In this document: in pieces, positions 51,717-60,567 of the stretch
Position numbering within the stretch: position 1 is the first letter of the stretch
How the letters are laid out: each line of letters begins with the position of its first letter
Assembly: GCA_023241745.1 (NCBI GenBank)
Contig: JALQCY010000003.1
Location: 803,560 to 867,559, forward strand
Direction of reading: 5' to 3'
Source: Isoptericola peretonis
Lineage (GTDB): Bacteria > Actinomycetota > Actinomycetes > Actinomycetales > Cellulomonadaceae
Length of the DNA: 64,000 bases
Position numbers and translations under genes: made by a program
The notes under the pieces: model-generated
The model's database searches: none
What the model was told of the DNA's origin: nothing
What the model saw: only the letters and a program-made list of their open reading frames with translations

Positions 51717-54013
51717 CCGCCCCGACCACCACCCCGACGACCGTCGCCGCCGTGCGCCGGGACCCGTGGCGCATCGCCGCCGTCGCGCTGCTGCCGATCA
51801 TGGTGCTCGGGCTGCTGCTCGCCGCGCTGTGGAACCCGCAGGACCGGCTGGACCAGGTGCCGGCCGCCATCGTCAACCTCGACGAGCCCGTCGAGGTGGA
51901 CGGCCAGACCGTGCCGCTCGGCCGGCAGCTCGCGGCCGGCCTGGTGAGCGGCGGCGAGACCGCCGACGGCGCCAAGGCCGCACAGCCGGCCCCCGACGCC
52001 ACCAACTTCGACTGGACGATCACCGACGCCGACAGCGCGGCCGACGGCCTCGCGGACGGCACGTACTCGGCCGTCGTCACCATCCCGGAGGGCTTCTCCG
52101 CGGCGGCGACGTCGATGGGCGGCGACCCCGCGGACGCGGAGCAGGCGACCATCGACGTCAGCACCCCGCCCGGCGGCCGCGTGGCCGACGACGCCCTCGC
52201 CCGCGTGGTCGCCGCGACCGCGACGTCCGTCATGTCGAGCACGCTCACCGAGACGTACGTGGACAACGTCCTCGTCGGCTTCAACGACCTGTCCGACGGC
52301 ATCGGCGAGGCGCAGGACGGCGCCACCCAGCTCGCCGACGGCGCGGGCGACGCCGCCGGGGGTGCCGGCGACCTCGCCGACGGGGCCGGCCAGCTCGCCG
52401 ACGGCGCGACCGAGGCGTCCGACGGGGCGGGGCAGCTCGCCGACGGGGCGGGGCAGCTCGCGTCCGGCGCGAGCAGCGCGGCGTCCGGTGCCTCCGGCGT
52501 CTCCTCCGGGGCCGCCGGGCTCGCCGACGGTGCGGGTCAGCTGGCGTCCGGCGCCTCCCAGGTGGCCGACGGCGCGCGCGGCATCGCCGGCGGCATCGGA
52601 GAGAGCGCCGCAGGCGCCGACGACCTGGCGAAGGGCGGCGACGACCTCGCCGCCGGCGCGACCCAGGTGGCGCAGGGCAACCGTGCGCTCGCCGACGGCG
52701 TGGCGGAGATCAACGAGGACGTGCCCGACGTCGGCACCATCGAGCAGTCCCTGGCGGACGCCCAGGCCCGCACGGACGAGTTCGCGAATGCCGCGGGAGC
52801 GGCCCTGGGCTGTGACACGAACCCGTCGACGGAGGCGTGCAAGGGCCTCACCGACCTGCTCACCGAGATGCAGACGAACTCGTCGGCGGTGCAGGACACC
52901 GTCGACGGCGTCGTGTCGGCGCGCCGGCAGCTCGACGAGCTCGCGACGCAGACCGCCCAGCTCGCGACCGGTGCCGAGGACGTGGCGACCGGCGTCGCGG
53001 GCATCGCCGACGGGAACCGCGACCTGGCCGACGGGCTGCGCACCCTCCAGGGCGGTGCGTCGCAGGTCGCCGACGGCGCCGACGGCGTGTCGTCGGGTGC
53101 GGGGGAGCTGTCGGGCGGGGCCGCCCAGCTCGCGACGGGTGCGGACCAGCTCTCGAGCGGCGTCGGCCAGCTCGCCACCGGGGTCTCGGGCCTGGCCTCG
53201 GGCGCGACCGACCTGTCCTCCGGGGTGGGCCAGCTCGCCTCGGGGAACGCGGACCTGGCCTCGGGCGCCGGCGACCTGTCCGACGGCGTCGGTCAGCTCG
53301 CGTCCGGGGCGGGGGACCTGGCGTCCGGGCTGGGCGAGGCGAAGGACGGCATCCCGACGTACACGGACGACGAGCGCCAGACGCTGTCGTCGGTGGTCGC
53401 GGAGCCCGTCGCGGCGCCGTCGGCGAGCGGGATCAGCACGGGGGCCTCCGGCCCGCTGTTCGCGGTGGTGGCGCTGTGGCTGGGGGCGCTGGCCCTCATG
53501 ACGGTCTTCCCGCCGGTCGTGGCGCGGGCCCTGGGCTCGACGCGCGACTCGCTGCGGCTGGCTCTCTCGGCGTTCGCGCTGCCGGCCGCGGTGGGCGCGG
53601 GCACCGGTGCCCTGGTGGGCGTGGTCCTCGCGGCGGTGGAGGACCTCGACGTCGGCGGCTGGGTCGGCTCGATCATCGTGGGGGCCGTGGCGTCGGTGGC
53701 GTTCGTCGCCGTGCACCAGGGCTTCCTGGGATGGCTCGGCAATCTCGGGCGCGGGATCAGCCTGCTGATCGCCGTCCTGGTCATCGCCACGGGCGTGGTC
53801 GCGACCGTGCCGGCCGCCCTGCAGGGGCTGGTCGACGCGCTGCCGGTCGGCGCGGCCCGTGACGCCCTGACGGCGGTGGTGGTGCCGGCGGCCGGGGGCC
53901 TCGGGATGGGCGTCACCCTGGTCGTGCTGTGGGGCCTCGGCGGGCTCGCGCTGGCGGCGCTCGTCACCGCGCGCGGCCGCAGGCTCGGCGTGCAGCGTCT
54001 GCTGCGCGCCTGA
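51713..54013 (+). CDS. YhgE/Pip-family membrane protein with internal LADGAGQL repeats
   Basis: This 766-residue protein has one N-terminal helix (IAAVALLPIMVLGLLLAALW), an extracellular part with IVNLDEPV, a long low-complexity stretch (residues about 200-545) of 7-residue repeats such as LADGAGQ and LASGASQ broken by a Cys-containing non-repeat block (TNPSTEACK), and about five to six C-terminal helices. YhgE/Pip proteins act in export or as phage receptors and here pair with the MMPL protein through an ATGA overlap. The repeats probably form a long coiled or beta-rod stalk. Confidence 0.88.
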   Translation: MTAPTTTPTTVAAVRRDPWRIAAVALLPIMVLGLLLAALWNPQDRLDQVPAAIVNLDEPVEVDGQTVPLGRQLAAGLVSGGETADGAKAAQPAPDATNFDWTITDADSAADGLADGTYSAVVTIPEGFSAAATSMGGDPADAEQATIDVSTPPGGRVADDALARVVAATATSVMSSTLTETYVDNVLVGFNDLSDGIGEAQDGATQLADGAGDAAGGAGDLADGAGQLADGATEASDGAGQLADGAGQLASGASSAASGASGVSSGAAGLADGAGQLASGASQVADGARGIAGGIGESAAGADDLAKGGDDLAAGATQVAQGNRALADGVAEINEDVPDVGTIEQSLADAQARTDEFANAAGAALGCDTNPSTEACKGLTDLLTEMQTNSSAVQDTVDGVVSARRQLDELATQTAQLATGAEDVATGVAGIADGNRDLADGLRTLQGGASQVADGADGVSSGAGELSGGAAQLATGADQLSSGVGQLATGVSGLASGATDLSSGVGQLASGNADLASGAGDLSDGVGQLASGAGDLASGLGEAKDGIPTYTDDERQTLSSVVAEPVAAPSASGISTGASGPLFAVVALWLGALALMTVFPPVVARALGSTRDSLRLALSAFALPAAVGAGTGALVGVVLAAVEDLDVGGWVGSIIVGAVASVAFVAVHQGFLGWLGNLGRGISLLIAVLVIATGVVATVPAALQGLVDALPVGAARDALTAVVVPAAGGLGMGVTLVVLWGLGGLALAALVTARGRRLGVQRLLRA

Positions 54014-54029
54014 TCAGCGGATCTGTTCC

Positions 54030-54237
54030 GGGCAGCGGGCTGCGGCCCGCTGCCACCGGAGCACCAGCACGGCGTCGGCACGTCGACGTGCCGGCCCGCG
54101 CCGTCGCCGACGGCGACGCCGAGGTGGGCCACCTGGCGATGCTCGATGAGGGCGTGCAGGTCGTGATCGAGCGCCCAGGTGAGGGCGCGGCCGACGTCGT
54201 CGTGCTCGGGGGCGAACGGGGAGGGTGCGGGTCTCAC
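54030..54237 (-). pseudogene. decayed copy of an FMN-binding (Pyridox_ox-like) gene start
   Basis: The minus strand reads LDHDLHALIEHRQVAHLGVA then VGDGAGRHVDV before losing similarity. This mirrors the N terminus of the protein at 41669-42388 (HALLADGLVAHLGVDVGDGAGRH). At the DNA level 54092-54133 and 42222-42263 match at 41 of 42 bases. Only about 65 residues of homology remain, so this is a partial duplicate. Confidence 0.75.
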
Positions 54238-54308
54238 GGGAAGCAGAGATGTCCGACTCGCCGGTTTGTGACACCCGGTGTGTCACCGGCCTGCACCAGA
54301 CTCGCCGC

Positions 54309-55343
54309 ATGGACCTCACCCAGGCGCGCGAGACCAAGTCCCAGCTCACCGACTTCGCCCGTGACCTGGCCGAACGTCACGGCGTGCCCGCCAGCCCGTA
54401 CGCCGTGGGGGACGACGCGACGCCGTCGGACGTGGTCCGCGCCCCCACCCTGTCGCTGGGCCTCGCGCCGCGCGGCGAGGGCGACTACGCGATCGCCGTG
54501 CGGTACCGGCTCGGCGTGCCCACGGCCCGGTCGTTCGCCCGCCGGCTGGCCGCCGCGGCGGGCGACTCGGTGGACGTGCGCCGCACCGGTCGCATCCGCA
54601 CGCTCGCCGCGCAGGTCCGGCCTCCCGTGGCGACGGCGCGCGCGCTCGGGGAGACCGACCGGACCAGGCCCCTGCGGCCGGGGGTGTCGATCGCGCACGA
54701 GGACGTCACCGCGGGCACGCTCGGCGCGTTCGTGGTGAAGACGGAGGGGGACGACCCCGCGGCGCGCTACGTGCTGTCCAACTTCCACGTGCTGGCGGGG
54801 TCGCCGTCAGCGCGCGCCGGGGACGTCGTGGTGCAGCCGGGCCCGGCCGACGGCGGTCGCGCGCCCGCCGACCGGGTCGGCACCCTCGCCCAGGTGGTGC
54901 CGCTCACGCCGGGTGAGCCCGCCACCGTGGACGCCGCGCTCGCGCTCCTGGACGACGGGGTCGAGCTCGACGCCTCCTTCCCCGTCGGGCCGGTGACCAC
55001 GACGGCCGCGGCCGCAGGCGGGGAGGCCGTCGCGAAGATCGGTCGCACCACCGCGCTCACGCGGGGGCGCGTCACCGCCATCGAGATGGACGACGTCGTC
55101 GTCGGCTACGGCGAGGAGCTCGGCGCCCTGTCCTTCGACAACCAGATCGAGGTGGAGGGTGACGGCGGCGCGTTCTCACGCGGCGGCGACTCCGGGTCGC
55201 TGGTGTACCGGGAGGACGGCGTGGCCCTCGGCCTGCTGTTCGCCGGCTCGGAGACGGGTGGCGCGGACGGCACGGGGCTCACCTACTGCAACCCGATCGA
55301 CGCCGTCCTCGAGGCGCTGGGCGTCACCCTCGCGCCGAGATAG
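54309..55343 (+). CDS. trypsin-like serine protease without signal peptide
   Basis: This 344-residue protein has a chymotrypsin-fold triad: His in VLSNFHVLAG, Asp in ATVDAALALL, Ser in SRGGDSGSLVYRED. The first 120 residues form an extra N-terminal region that contains no secretion signal, so it would act in the cytoplasm or by another exit route. ATG 54309 is used; the longer frame would add 28 unconvincing residues. The stop TAG lies inside the first unit of a 22-bp repeat array. Natural substrates are unknown. Confidence 0.82.
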   Translation: MDLTQARETKSQLTDFARDLAERHGVPASPYAVGDDATPSDVVRAPTLSLGLAPRGEGDYAIAVRYRLGVPTARSFARRLAAAAGDSVDVRRTGRIRTLAAQVRPPVATARALGETDRTRPLRPGVSIAHEDVTAGTLGAFVVKTEGDDPAARYVLSNFHVLAGSPSARAGDVVVQPGPADGGRAPADRVGTLAQVVPLTPGEPATVDAALALLDDGVELDASFPVGPVTTTAAAAGGEAVAKIGRTTALTRGRVTAIEMDDVVVGYGEELGALSFDNQIEVEGDGGAFSRGGDSGSLVYREDGVALGLLFAGSETGGADGTGLTYCNPIDAVLEALGVTLAPR

Positions 55344-55415
55344 AGAACCCGGACCCGCGAGATAGAGAACCCGGACCCGCGAGATAGAGAGGCGCGGTCC
55401 GGATTCTCTATCTCG
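55336..55415. repeat. GAGATAGAGA repeat array forming a terminator hairpin
   Basis: Three GAGATAGAGA units start at 55337, 55359 and 55381, a 22-bp period. The right arm 55395-55415 pairs with unit two (55358-55378) at 19 of 21 positions, and GAGATAGAGA/TCTCTATCTC can also pair locally. It sits between convergent genes. The same motif and period recur at 63929. Confidence 0.8.
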
Positions 55416-55429
55416 GCGGAACAGGGACC

Positions 55430-55891
55430 TCAGCCCCAGGTGAGCAGGTCCTCGCCGTGGGTGATCGTCGTGCCGACCAGGGCGAGGGAGTCCACGTCGT
55501 CCGGCTTCGCCTCGAGCGCGACGACCGGGCACACGGCGGAGCGTCCGCCCTCGCGCACGGCAGCCGGGTCCCACGAGACCAGCACGGTGCCGCGCTGCAC
55601 GACGTCGCCCTCGGAGGCGTGCGTCGTGAAGCCCTCGCCGCCGAGCTTGACGGTGTCGATACCCAGGTGGACCAGCACTGCGCGGCCGTCGTCGTGCTGC
55701 ACGACGAACGCGTGCGGGTGCAGCTTGACGATCGTGCCCGTGATGGGCGCGACCGCCTCCGTGCCCTGCACGCCGTCGGGCTCGATCGCGAGGCCGGGGC
55801 CGACGAGCCCCGCGGAGAACACCGGGTCGTCCACGTCGGACACGTCGACGACGGTGCCGGAGACGGGCGCGAGCACGGTCAGGGCCGTCAT
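55430..55891 (-). CDS. crr: PTS EIIA component, glucose/GlcNAc type
   Basis: This 153-residue cytoplasmic phosphocarrier has the Crr-type fold: VLAPVSGTVVDVSDVDDPVFSAGLVG at the N terminus, LHPHAFVVQHDDG with one active-site His, and VLVHLGIDTVKLGG with the phosphorylated His. It passes phosphate from HPr to EIIB. Its ATG overlaps the EIIB stop by one base (TGATG). Last gene of a minus-strand operon behind the DasR-like regulator; followed by the 22-bp repeat array. Confidence 0.93.
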   Translation of the reverse strand: MTALTVLAPVSGTVVDVSDVDDPVFSAGLVGPGLAIEPDGVQGTEAVAPITGTIVKLHPHAFVVQHDDGRAVLVHLGIDTVKLGGEGFTTHASEGDVVQRGTVLVSWDPAAVREGGRSAVCPVVALEAKPDDVDSLALVGTTITHGEDLLTWG

Positions 55892-56121
55892 CAGCGCAGG
55901 TCCTCGATGTCGGAGGCGAGGGTGTCGGCCTCGGGGCCCACGATCACCTGGACCGCGATGCCGGAGTGCACGACCGCGATGGCGCCGGCCGCGGTGAGGG
56001 CGGCGTCGTCGACCTTGGCGGGGTCCTCGACCTCGACGCGCAGCCGGGTGATGCACGGCTCGAGGTCGACGATGTTGCCGTCGCCGCCGAGCGCGTCGAG
56101 GATCTGCTGTGCCTTGCTCAT
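55891..56121 (-). CDS. PTS EIIB component, GlcNAc/glucose type
   Basis: This 76-residue EIIB has the phosphorylated Cys in LEPCITRLRVEVEDPAKVD, followed by HSGIAVQVIVGPEADTLASD. It accepts phosphate from EIIA and gives it to the sugar in EIIC. The size matches stand-alone IIB proteins such as NagF of Streptomyces. It is the second of two EIIB genes in this operon; a gap of 44 bases separates them. Confidence 0.93.
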   Translation of the reverse strand: MSKAQQILDALGGDGNIVDLEPCITRLRVEVEDPAKVDDAALTAAGAIAVVHSGIAVQVIVGPEADTLASDIEDLR

Positions 56122-56165
56122 GGTGCTCCTTGGTCGTTCCGGGAGGTGTCAGGGTCGCCCGAGGC

Positions 56166-56417
56166 TCACATGAGCTCGGCGAGGTCCGAGGCGATCGTGT
56201 CGACGCGGGGGCCGACGACCACCTGCACGACCCGTCCGTTGATCATGACGCCGAACGCCCCGGCGCGCTTCAGCAGCGCGGCGTCGACCAGGGCGGGGTC
56301 CTTGACGAGGGACCGCAGCCGCGTGGTGCAGGGGTCGATCTCCTCGACGTTCTCCACCCCGCCGAGGCCGGCGAGGATCGAGGCGGCGAGCTGCGCGTCG
56401 GGATCGGGCGTGCTCAT
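56166..56417 (-). CDS. PTS EIIB component, second copy
   Basis: This 83-residue EIIB has its Cys in EIDPCTTRLRSLVKDPALVD and the ending VVVGPRVDTIASDLAELM. It shares the pattern but only moderate identity with the neighbouring EIIB, with a longer N-terminal arm. ATG 56417 overlaps the regulator stop (ATGA), so it is translated with the DasR-like protein. Having two IIB subunits for one visible IIC suggests different partners or sugars. Confidence 0.92.
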   Translation of the reverse strand: MSTPDPDAQLAASILAGLGGVENVEEIDPCTTRLRSLVKDPALVDAALLKRAGAFGVMINGRVVQVVVGPRVDTIASDLAELM

Positions 56418-57283
56418 CGGGGGCTCCCTTCGGGGATGCGTCCGGGCTGGGCAGGGCGGCCGGTCTCGGCGCCGGGCTCGGCGGGTCGGGTGCGGGGGAC
56501 CAGGGTGGGGCGCGCCTCGCGCAGGGGCACGAAGACGCTGTACCGGTCGCCTCGGTAGCTCGCGCGGGAGTACATGACGGCGGCGTCCCCGCCGAAGGTG
56601 CGGCGCGCGGTGCGCATGACGGCGCGCGAGGTCTGCATCTGCAGGGACTCGAGCTCCTCGGGGGTGCCGTCGGCCGCCGTGATGAGCTCCTCGCCCCAGC
56701 TGGGGTCGAGCCCGCGCTCGCGCAGCGCGGCGTACAGGCTGTCGGGCACGCCGTCCTCGAGCAGGTCGGGGGCGAGGTCGACGGGGATCCAGGACTCCTC
56801 GACGCTCATCGGGTTGCCGTCGGCGGTGCGCAAGCGCACCACGTGGTGCACGGGGGTGCCGACCTCGCGGTCGAGGGCCTCGGCGACGGGCGCCGGGGCG
56901 GGCAGCTCCTCGCACCGCAGCACCGTGGCGCCGGGGGTGAGCCCTCGACGGCGCGCCTCCTCGCCGAACGTCGTCAGCCGCATCTCGAAGTCGGCGCGGG
57001 GCGGGGCCACGAACGTGCCGCGGCCCTGAGCGCGCTCGAGCACGCCCTCGGTGACGAGCGCGTCGATCGCCTGGCGCACCGTCATGCGCGAGACGCCGAA
57101 CTTCTCGGTGAGGCTGCGCTCGGAGGGGATCGCGTCCCCGACGGCGAGCTCGGTCGTGACGAGGTCGGCGAGGTACGCGCGCACCGCGAGGTACTTGTGC
57201 GCACCTGCGCGAGCGCCGCCCGTGACCATCGTCGTGTCCTGTCCTGCCCTGTGATCGGCATCGATCTGCGTGGTGTCCGACAT
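56414..57283 (-). CDS. GntR-family regulator, HutC/DasR type
   Basis: This 289-residue regulator has a winged helix (IPSERSLTEKFGVSRMTVRQAIDAL, residues about 52-78) and a UTRA effector domain (TVLRCEELPA, VHHVVRLRTADGNPMSVEESWIP, SRASYRGDRYSVFVPL). DasR proteins sense GlcN-6-P and repress GlcNAc transport. Three sites close to the dre consensus (GGTCTAGACC core) lie near the EIIC and HPr genes. ATG 57283 is used; ATG 57229 with AGGACAGGA is a serious alternative. It heads the minus-strand EIIB-EIIB-EIIA run. Confidence 0.88.
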   Translation of the reverse strand: MSDTTQIDADHRAGQDTTMVTGGARAGAHKYLAVRAYLADLVTTELAVGDAIPSERSLTEKFGVSRMTVRQAIDALVTEGVLERAQGRGTFVAPPRADFEMRLTTFGEEARRRGLTPGATVLRCEELPAPAPVAEALDREVGTPVHHVVRLRTADGNPMSVEESWIPVDLAPDLLEDGVPDSLYAALRERGLDPSWGEELITAADGTPEELESLQMQTSRAVMRTARRTFGGDAAVMYSRASYRGDRYSVFVPLREARPTLVPRTRPAEPGAETGRPAQPGRIPEGSPR

Positions 57284-57364
57284 CGGGACAAGTATCGGGT
57301 GTGGTGCCCGGGTCGCCGTCCAGATCTCGTCTGAGCCCGCCGCGGGAGCGGGGTTGACACATCA

Positions 57365-57405
57365 TGAGGTCTAGACCAGTCTTCGTGCAAGTGGTCCAGA
57401 CAACC
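57365..57405. promoter_or_regulatory. two dre-like operators before the EIIC gene
   Basis: TGAGGTCTAGACCAGT (57365-57380) holds a perfect GGTCTAGACC palindrome and AGTGGTCCAGACAACC (57390-57405) is a weaker copy. Both match the DasR consensus A(G/C)TGGTCTAGACCA. They control the divergent regulator and EIIC promoters. Confidence 0.8.
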
Positions 57406-57531
57406 TGCCGGTGGCAGCGTAGGACCACCGGCAATGGCGCCCGCACCGCCGTCGCGACACTGCCGCCGCACGACGCAGGCCTGGCCCTGCAGGACACGCC
57501 CGCCCCCCGGGCCATCCATCGGAGGAGAACC

Positions 57532-58881
57532 ATGACCACGGTCGCAGAGACCAAGCAGAAGCGGGGATTCCCCGGCCTGGCGCAGCTGCAGCGCGTCGGC
57601 CGGTCGCTGATGCTGCCCATCGCCTCGCTGCCCGCCGCCGCGCTGCTGCTGCGCCTGGGCCAGGACGACATGCTCGGCCGCATCCAGATCGGGTGGGTGC
57701 AGGCGCTCGCGGACGTGTTCGCCGCCGGCGGCAACGCGCTGTTCCTCAACCTGCCGGTGATCTTCGCTCTCGGCGTCGCGATCGGCTATGCCCGGAAGGC
57801 GGACGGCACCACCGGCCTGGCCGCTCTGATCGGCTACCTCGTCTTCGACGGCGTGACGGACGCGCTGTCCCCCCACATCGGGCTCGGGCTCGACGCCGAC
57901 GGCAACCAGGTCCTGGTCAACTACGGCGTGCTCGGCGGCATCGTCATCGGCCTGACCGCCGCGCTGCTGTACCAGAAGTACTACCGGATCAAACTGCCTC
58001 CCTACCTGGCGTTCTTCGGCGGACGGCGCTTCGTCCCCATCGTCACGGCCGGAGCGTCCCTGGTGATCGGGGTCGTCTTCGCTCTCATCTACCCCGCCTT
58101 CGACTGGCTGATCAACGACCAGATCGGCGGCTGGGTGACGGGCTCGACCGTGATCGGCGCGTTCGTCTTCGGCACGCTCAACCGCCTCCTGCTGCCGTTC
58201 GGGCTGCACCACCTGCTGAACTCGCTGCCCTGGTACCAGTTCGGGTCCTACACCGGCGCCGACGGCACTGTCGCGCACGGCGACATCTTCCGCTTCCTCG
58301 CCGGTGACCCGACCGCCGGAACGTTCATGACCGGGTTCTTCCCGATCATGATGTTCGCCCTGCCGGCCGCGGCCCTCGCGATGATCCACACGGCCAAGCC
58401 GCAGAACCGCAAGGTCATCGCGGGCGTGCTCGGTTCGGCGGCCCTGGTCGCGTTCGTCACCGGCGTCACCGAGCCGCTCGAGTACGCCTTCGTCTACGTC
58501 GCCTACCCGCTGTACGCGATCCACGCCGTGCTCACCGGCGTCTCCATGGCACTGGTCAACGCGCTCGGCATCCACAGCGGCTTCGGGTTCTCCGCGGGCG
58601 CCATCGACTTCTTCCTCAACTGGGGTATCGCGACCAAGCCGTGGCTCCTCATTCCCATCGGCCTCGTCTACGCGGCCGTCTACTACTTCCTGTTCCGGTT
58701 CGTCATCACCAAGTGGAACCTCAGGACCCCCGGCCGCGAGGACGACCCGGAGGCCACCGCCGCCGTCGTCGGCGACCAGGCCGTCGAGGAGCAGAAGGAG
58801 GCCGCCGCGGCCGCGGCCCCGCCCACCGGGGCGGCGCCTGACGGCGGCACCGGGGCCGCGAAGGAGAAGGGCTCGGACTGA
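57532..58881 (+). CDS. PTS EIIC component, N-acetylglucosamine type
   Basis: This 449-residue membrane permease has about ten helices. GRSLMLPIASLPAAALLLRLG, NLPVIFALGVAIGYARK, GLHHLLNSLPWYQFG and VTGVTEPLEYAFVYVAYPLY are characteristic of the NagE/glucose IIC family, with the Glu of TEPLEY at the sugar site. The C-terminal 50 residues are a charged, Ala/Gly-rich tail, not a IIB domain. GGAGGAGAA precedes ATG 57532. Dre-like operators lie upstream; the stop overlaps the EI start. Confidence 0.93.
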   Translation: MTTVAETKQKRGFPGLAQLQRVGRSLMLPIASLPAAALLLRLGQDDMLGRIQIGWVQALADVFAAGGNALFLNLPVIFALGVAIGYARKADGTTGLAALIGYLVFDGVTDALSPHIGLGLDADGNQVLVNYGVLGGIVIGLTAALLYQKYYRIKLPPYLAFFGGRRFVPIVTAGASLVIGVVFALIYPAFDWLINDQIGGWVTGSTVIGAFVFGTLNRLLLPFGLHHLLNSLPWYQFGSYTGADGTVAHGDIFRFLAGDPTAGTFMTGFFPIMMFALPAAALAMIHTAKPQNRKVIAGVLGSAALVAFVTGVTEPLEYAFVYVAYPLYAIHAVLTGVSMALVNALGIHSGFGFSAGAIDFFLNWGIATKPWLLIPIGLVYAAVYYFLFRFVITKWNLRTPGREDDPEATAAVVGDQAVEEQKEAAAAAAPPTGAAPDGGTGAAKEKGSD

Positions 58882-60554
58882 TGAGCACCACCCTCACCGG
58901 TGCCCCGGTGAGCCCCGGGCGGGCGGCCGGCGTCGTCGTGACGATGCCGGCCCCCGTCCCGGAGCCCCCGGAGGCGACGACCGGCCCGTCCGAGGCCGAC
59001 GACGCGGTGTCCCGCCTGGGCGCCGCGTCGCGGGCCGTGCAGGACCGCCTCGACGCGCTGGCGGCGCAGGCCACGGGGACCGCGGCCGACGTCCTCGCCG
59101 TGACCGCCGCGATGGCGGCCGACCCGACCCTCGCGTCCGACGCCGAGCGGCGGGTGCGGGAGTCCGGCGCGACGCCGGAGCGTGCCGTCTGGGACGCGGC
59201 CAACGCGCTGGCCGCGCAGCTCGAGCCGCTCGGCCCGCCGCTGAGCGAGCGGGCCCGCGACGTGCGCGACGTGCGCGACCGCATCGTCGCCGAGCTCACC
59301 GGGGTGCGCCCGCCGGGCGTGCCGTCGCCGGGGCACCCGTTCGTGCTCGTCGCCGAGGACCTGGCCCCCGCGGACACCGCGACCCTGGACCCGGAGGCGG
59401 TCGTCGCCATCGTCACGAGCGGCGGCGGCCCGACGTCGCACACGGCCATCCTGGCGCGCGCGCTCGGCATCCCCGCCGTCGTGGCCGCCAAGGGCGCCGA
59501 CGACCTCGCCGAGGGCGAGACCGTCGTCGTGGACGGCGGCGCGGGCATCGTGCTGCGCGACCCGTCGGACGCCGAGGTCGAGGCCGCGCGCAGCGCCGTG
59601 CGCGTCGAGCGCGAGTTCGACGGGCACGGCCGCACCGCCGACGGGCACCGCGTGGAGCTGCTCGCCAACGTGGCCGACCCGGCCGCGGCGCAGGCCGCCG
59701 TCGCCGCGCACGCCGAGGGCGTCGGGCTGTTCCGCACCGAGTTCTGCTTCCTCGGGCGCGACGTCGAGCCGTCGGTCGAGGAGCAGGTGACCGCCTACCG
59801 CGGCGTGCTCGCCGCGTTCGGCGGTCGCAAGGTCGTGGTGCGCACCCTCGACGCCGGGGCGGACAAGCCGCTGCCCTTCGTCACCGCGGACGACGAGCCG
59901 AACCCGGCCCTCGGCGTCCGTGGGCTGCGTACCGCCGTCGCCCACCCCGAGGTGCTCGACCGGCAGCTGCGGGCGATCGCGGAGGCCGCCGAGGCGGAGC
60001 AGGCCGACGTGTGGGTCATGGCGCCGATGGTGGCGACGACCGACGAGGCGCGGGCGTTCGTGGCCGCGTGCGAGCGGCACGGGCTGACGCGGGCCGGCGC
60101 GATGATCGAGGTGCCGGCCGCGGCCCTGCGCTCCAGGTGGGTGTTCGAGCACGCCACGTTCGGCAGCATCGGCACCAACGACCTCACGCAGTACGCCATG
60201 GCGGCCGACCGGATGCTCGGCGACCTCGCCGCGCTGTCCACGTCGTGGCAGCCCGCCGTCCTCGAGCTGGTGCGCGCCACCTGCGAGGGCGCGCAGGCCC
60301 ACGGCCGGCCGGTGGGCGTGTGCGGGGAGGCGGCCGCCGACGCCGTGCTGGCCCCCGTGCTCGTCGGGCTCGGCGTGAGGTCGCTGTCCATGACGCCGCG
60401 GGCGCTCGCGGACGTCGCGGCCGTGCTCGCCGAGGTCACGTTCGTGCGCTGCCGCGAGCTCGCTCAGGTGGTGCTGGCGCAGCCCGACGCCGACGCCGCC
60501 CGCTCCGCCGTCCGGCGCGAGCTGGCCGACGTCCTGCACCCCCTCGGCCTGTAG
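58881..60554 (+). CDS. ptsI: PTS enzyme I
   Basis: This 557-residue protein autophosphorylates from PEP and passes phosphate to HPr. The active His is in SGGGPTSHTAILARALGIP (residue about 190), with the PEP-binding VGLFRTEFCFLG, DAGADKPLPF, GSIGTNDLTQYAMAADR and the late Cys in VGVCGEAAAD. It starts one base inside the EIIC stop (TGATG). Placement with the GlcNAc PTS rather than with HPr alone matches DasR control in related actinobacteria. Confidence 0.95.
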   Translation: MSTTLTGAPVSPGRAAGVVVTMPAPVPEPPEATTGPSEADDAVSRLGAASRAVQDRLDALAAQATGTAADVLAVTAAMAADPTLASDAERRVRESGATPERAVWDAANALAAQLEPLGPPLSERARDVRDVRDRIVAELTGVRPPGVPSPGHPFVLVAEDLAPADTATLDPEAVVAIVTSGGGPTSHTAILARALGIPAVVAAKGADDLAEGETVVVDGGAGIVLRDPSDAEVEAARSAVRVEREFDGHGRTADGHRVELLANVADPAAAQAAVAAHAEGVGLFRTEFCFLGRDVEPSVEEQVTAYRGVLAAFGGRKVVVRTLDAGADKPLPFVTADDEPNPALGVRGLRTAVAHPEVLDRQLRAIAEAAEAEQADVWVMAPMVATTDEARAFVAACERHGLTRAGAMIEVPAAALRSRWVFEHATFGSIGTNDLTQYAMAADRMLGDLAALSTSWQPAVLELVRATCEGAQAHGRPVGVCGEAAADAVLAPVLVGLGVRSLSMTPRALADVAAVLAEVTFVRCRELAQVVLAQPDADAARSAVRRELADVLHPLGL

Positions 60555-60567
60555 GTCGTGCGGGGCG

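Noticed and set aside
52300-53350. Regularly spaced repeats suggestive of a CRISPR-like array
   Set aside because: The repeats are 21 bp, diverged, in frame and encode LADGAGQ-type protein units in YhgE.
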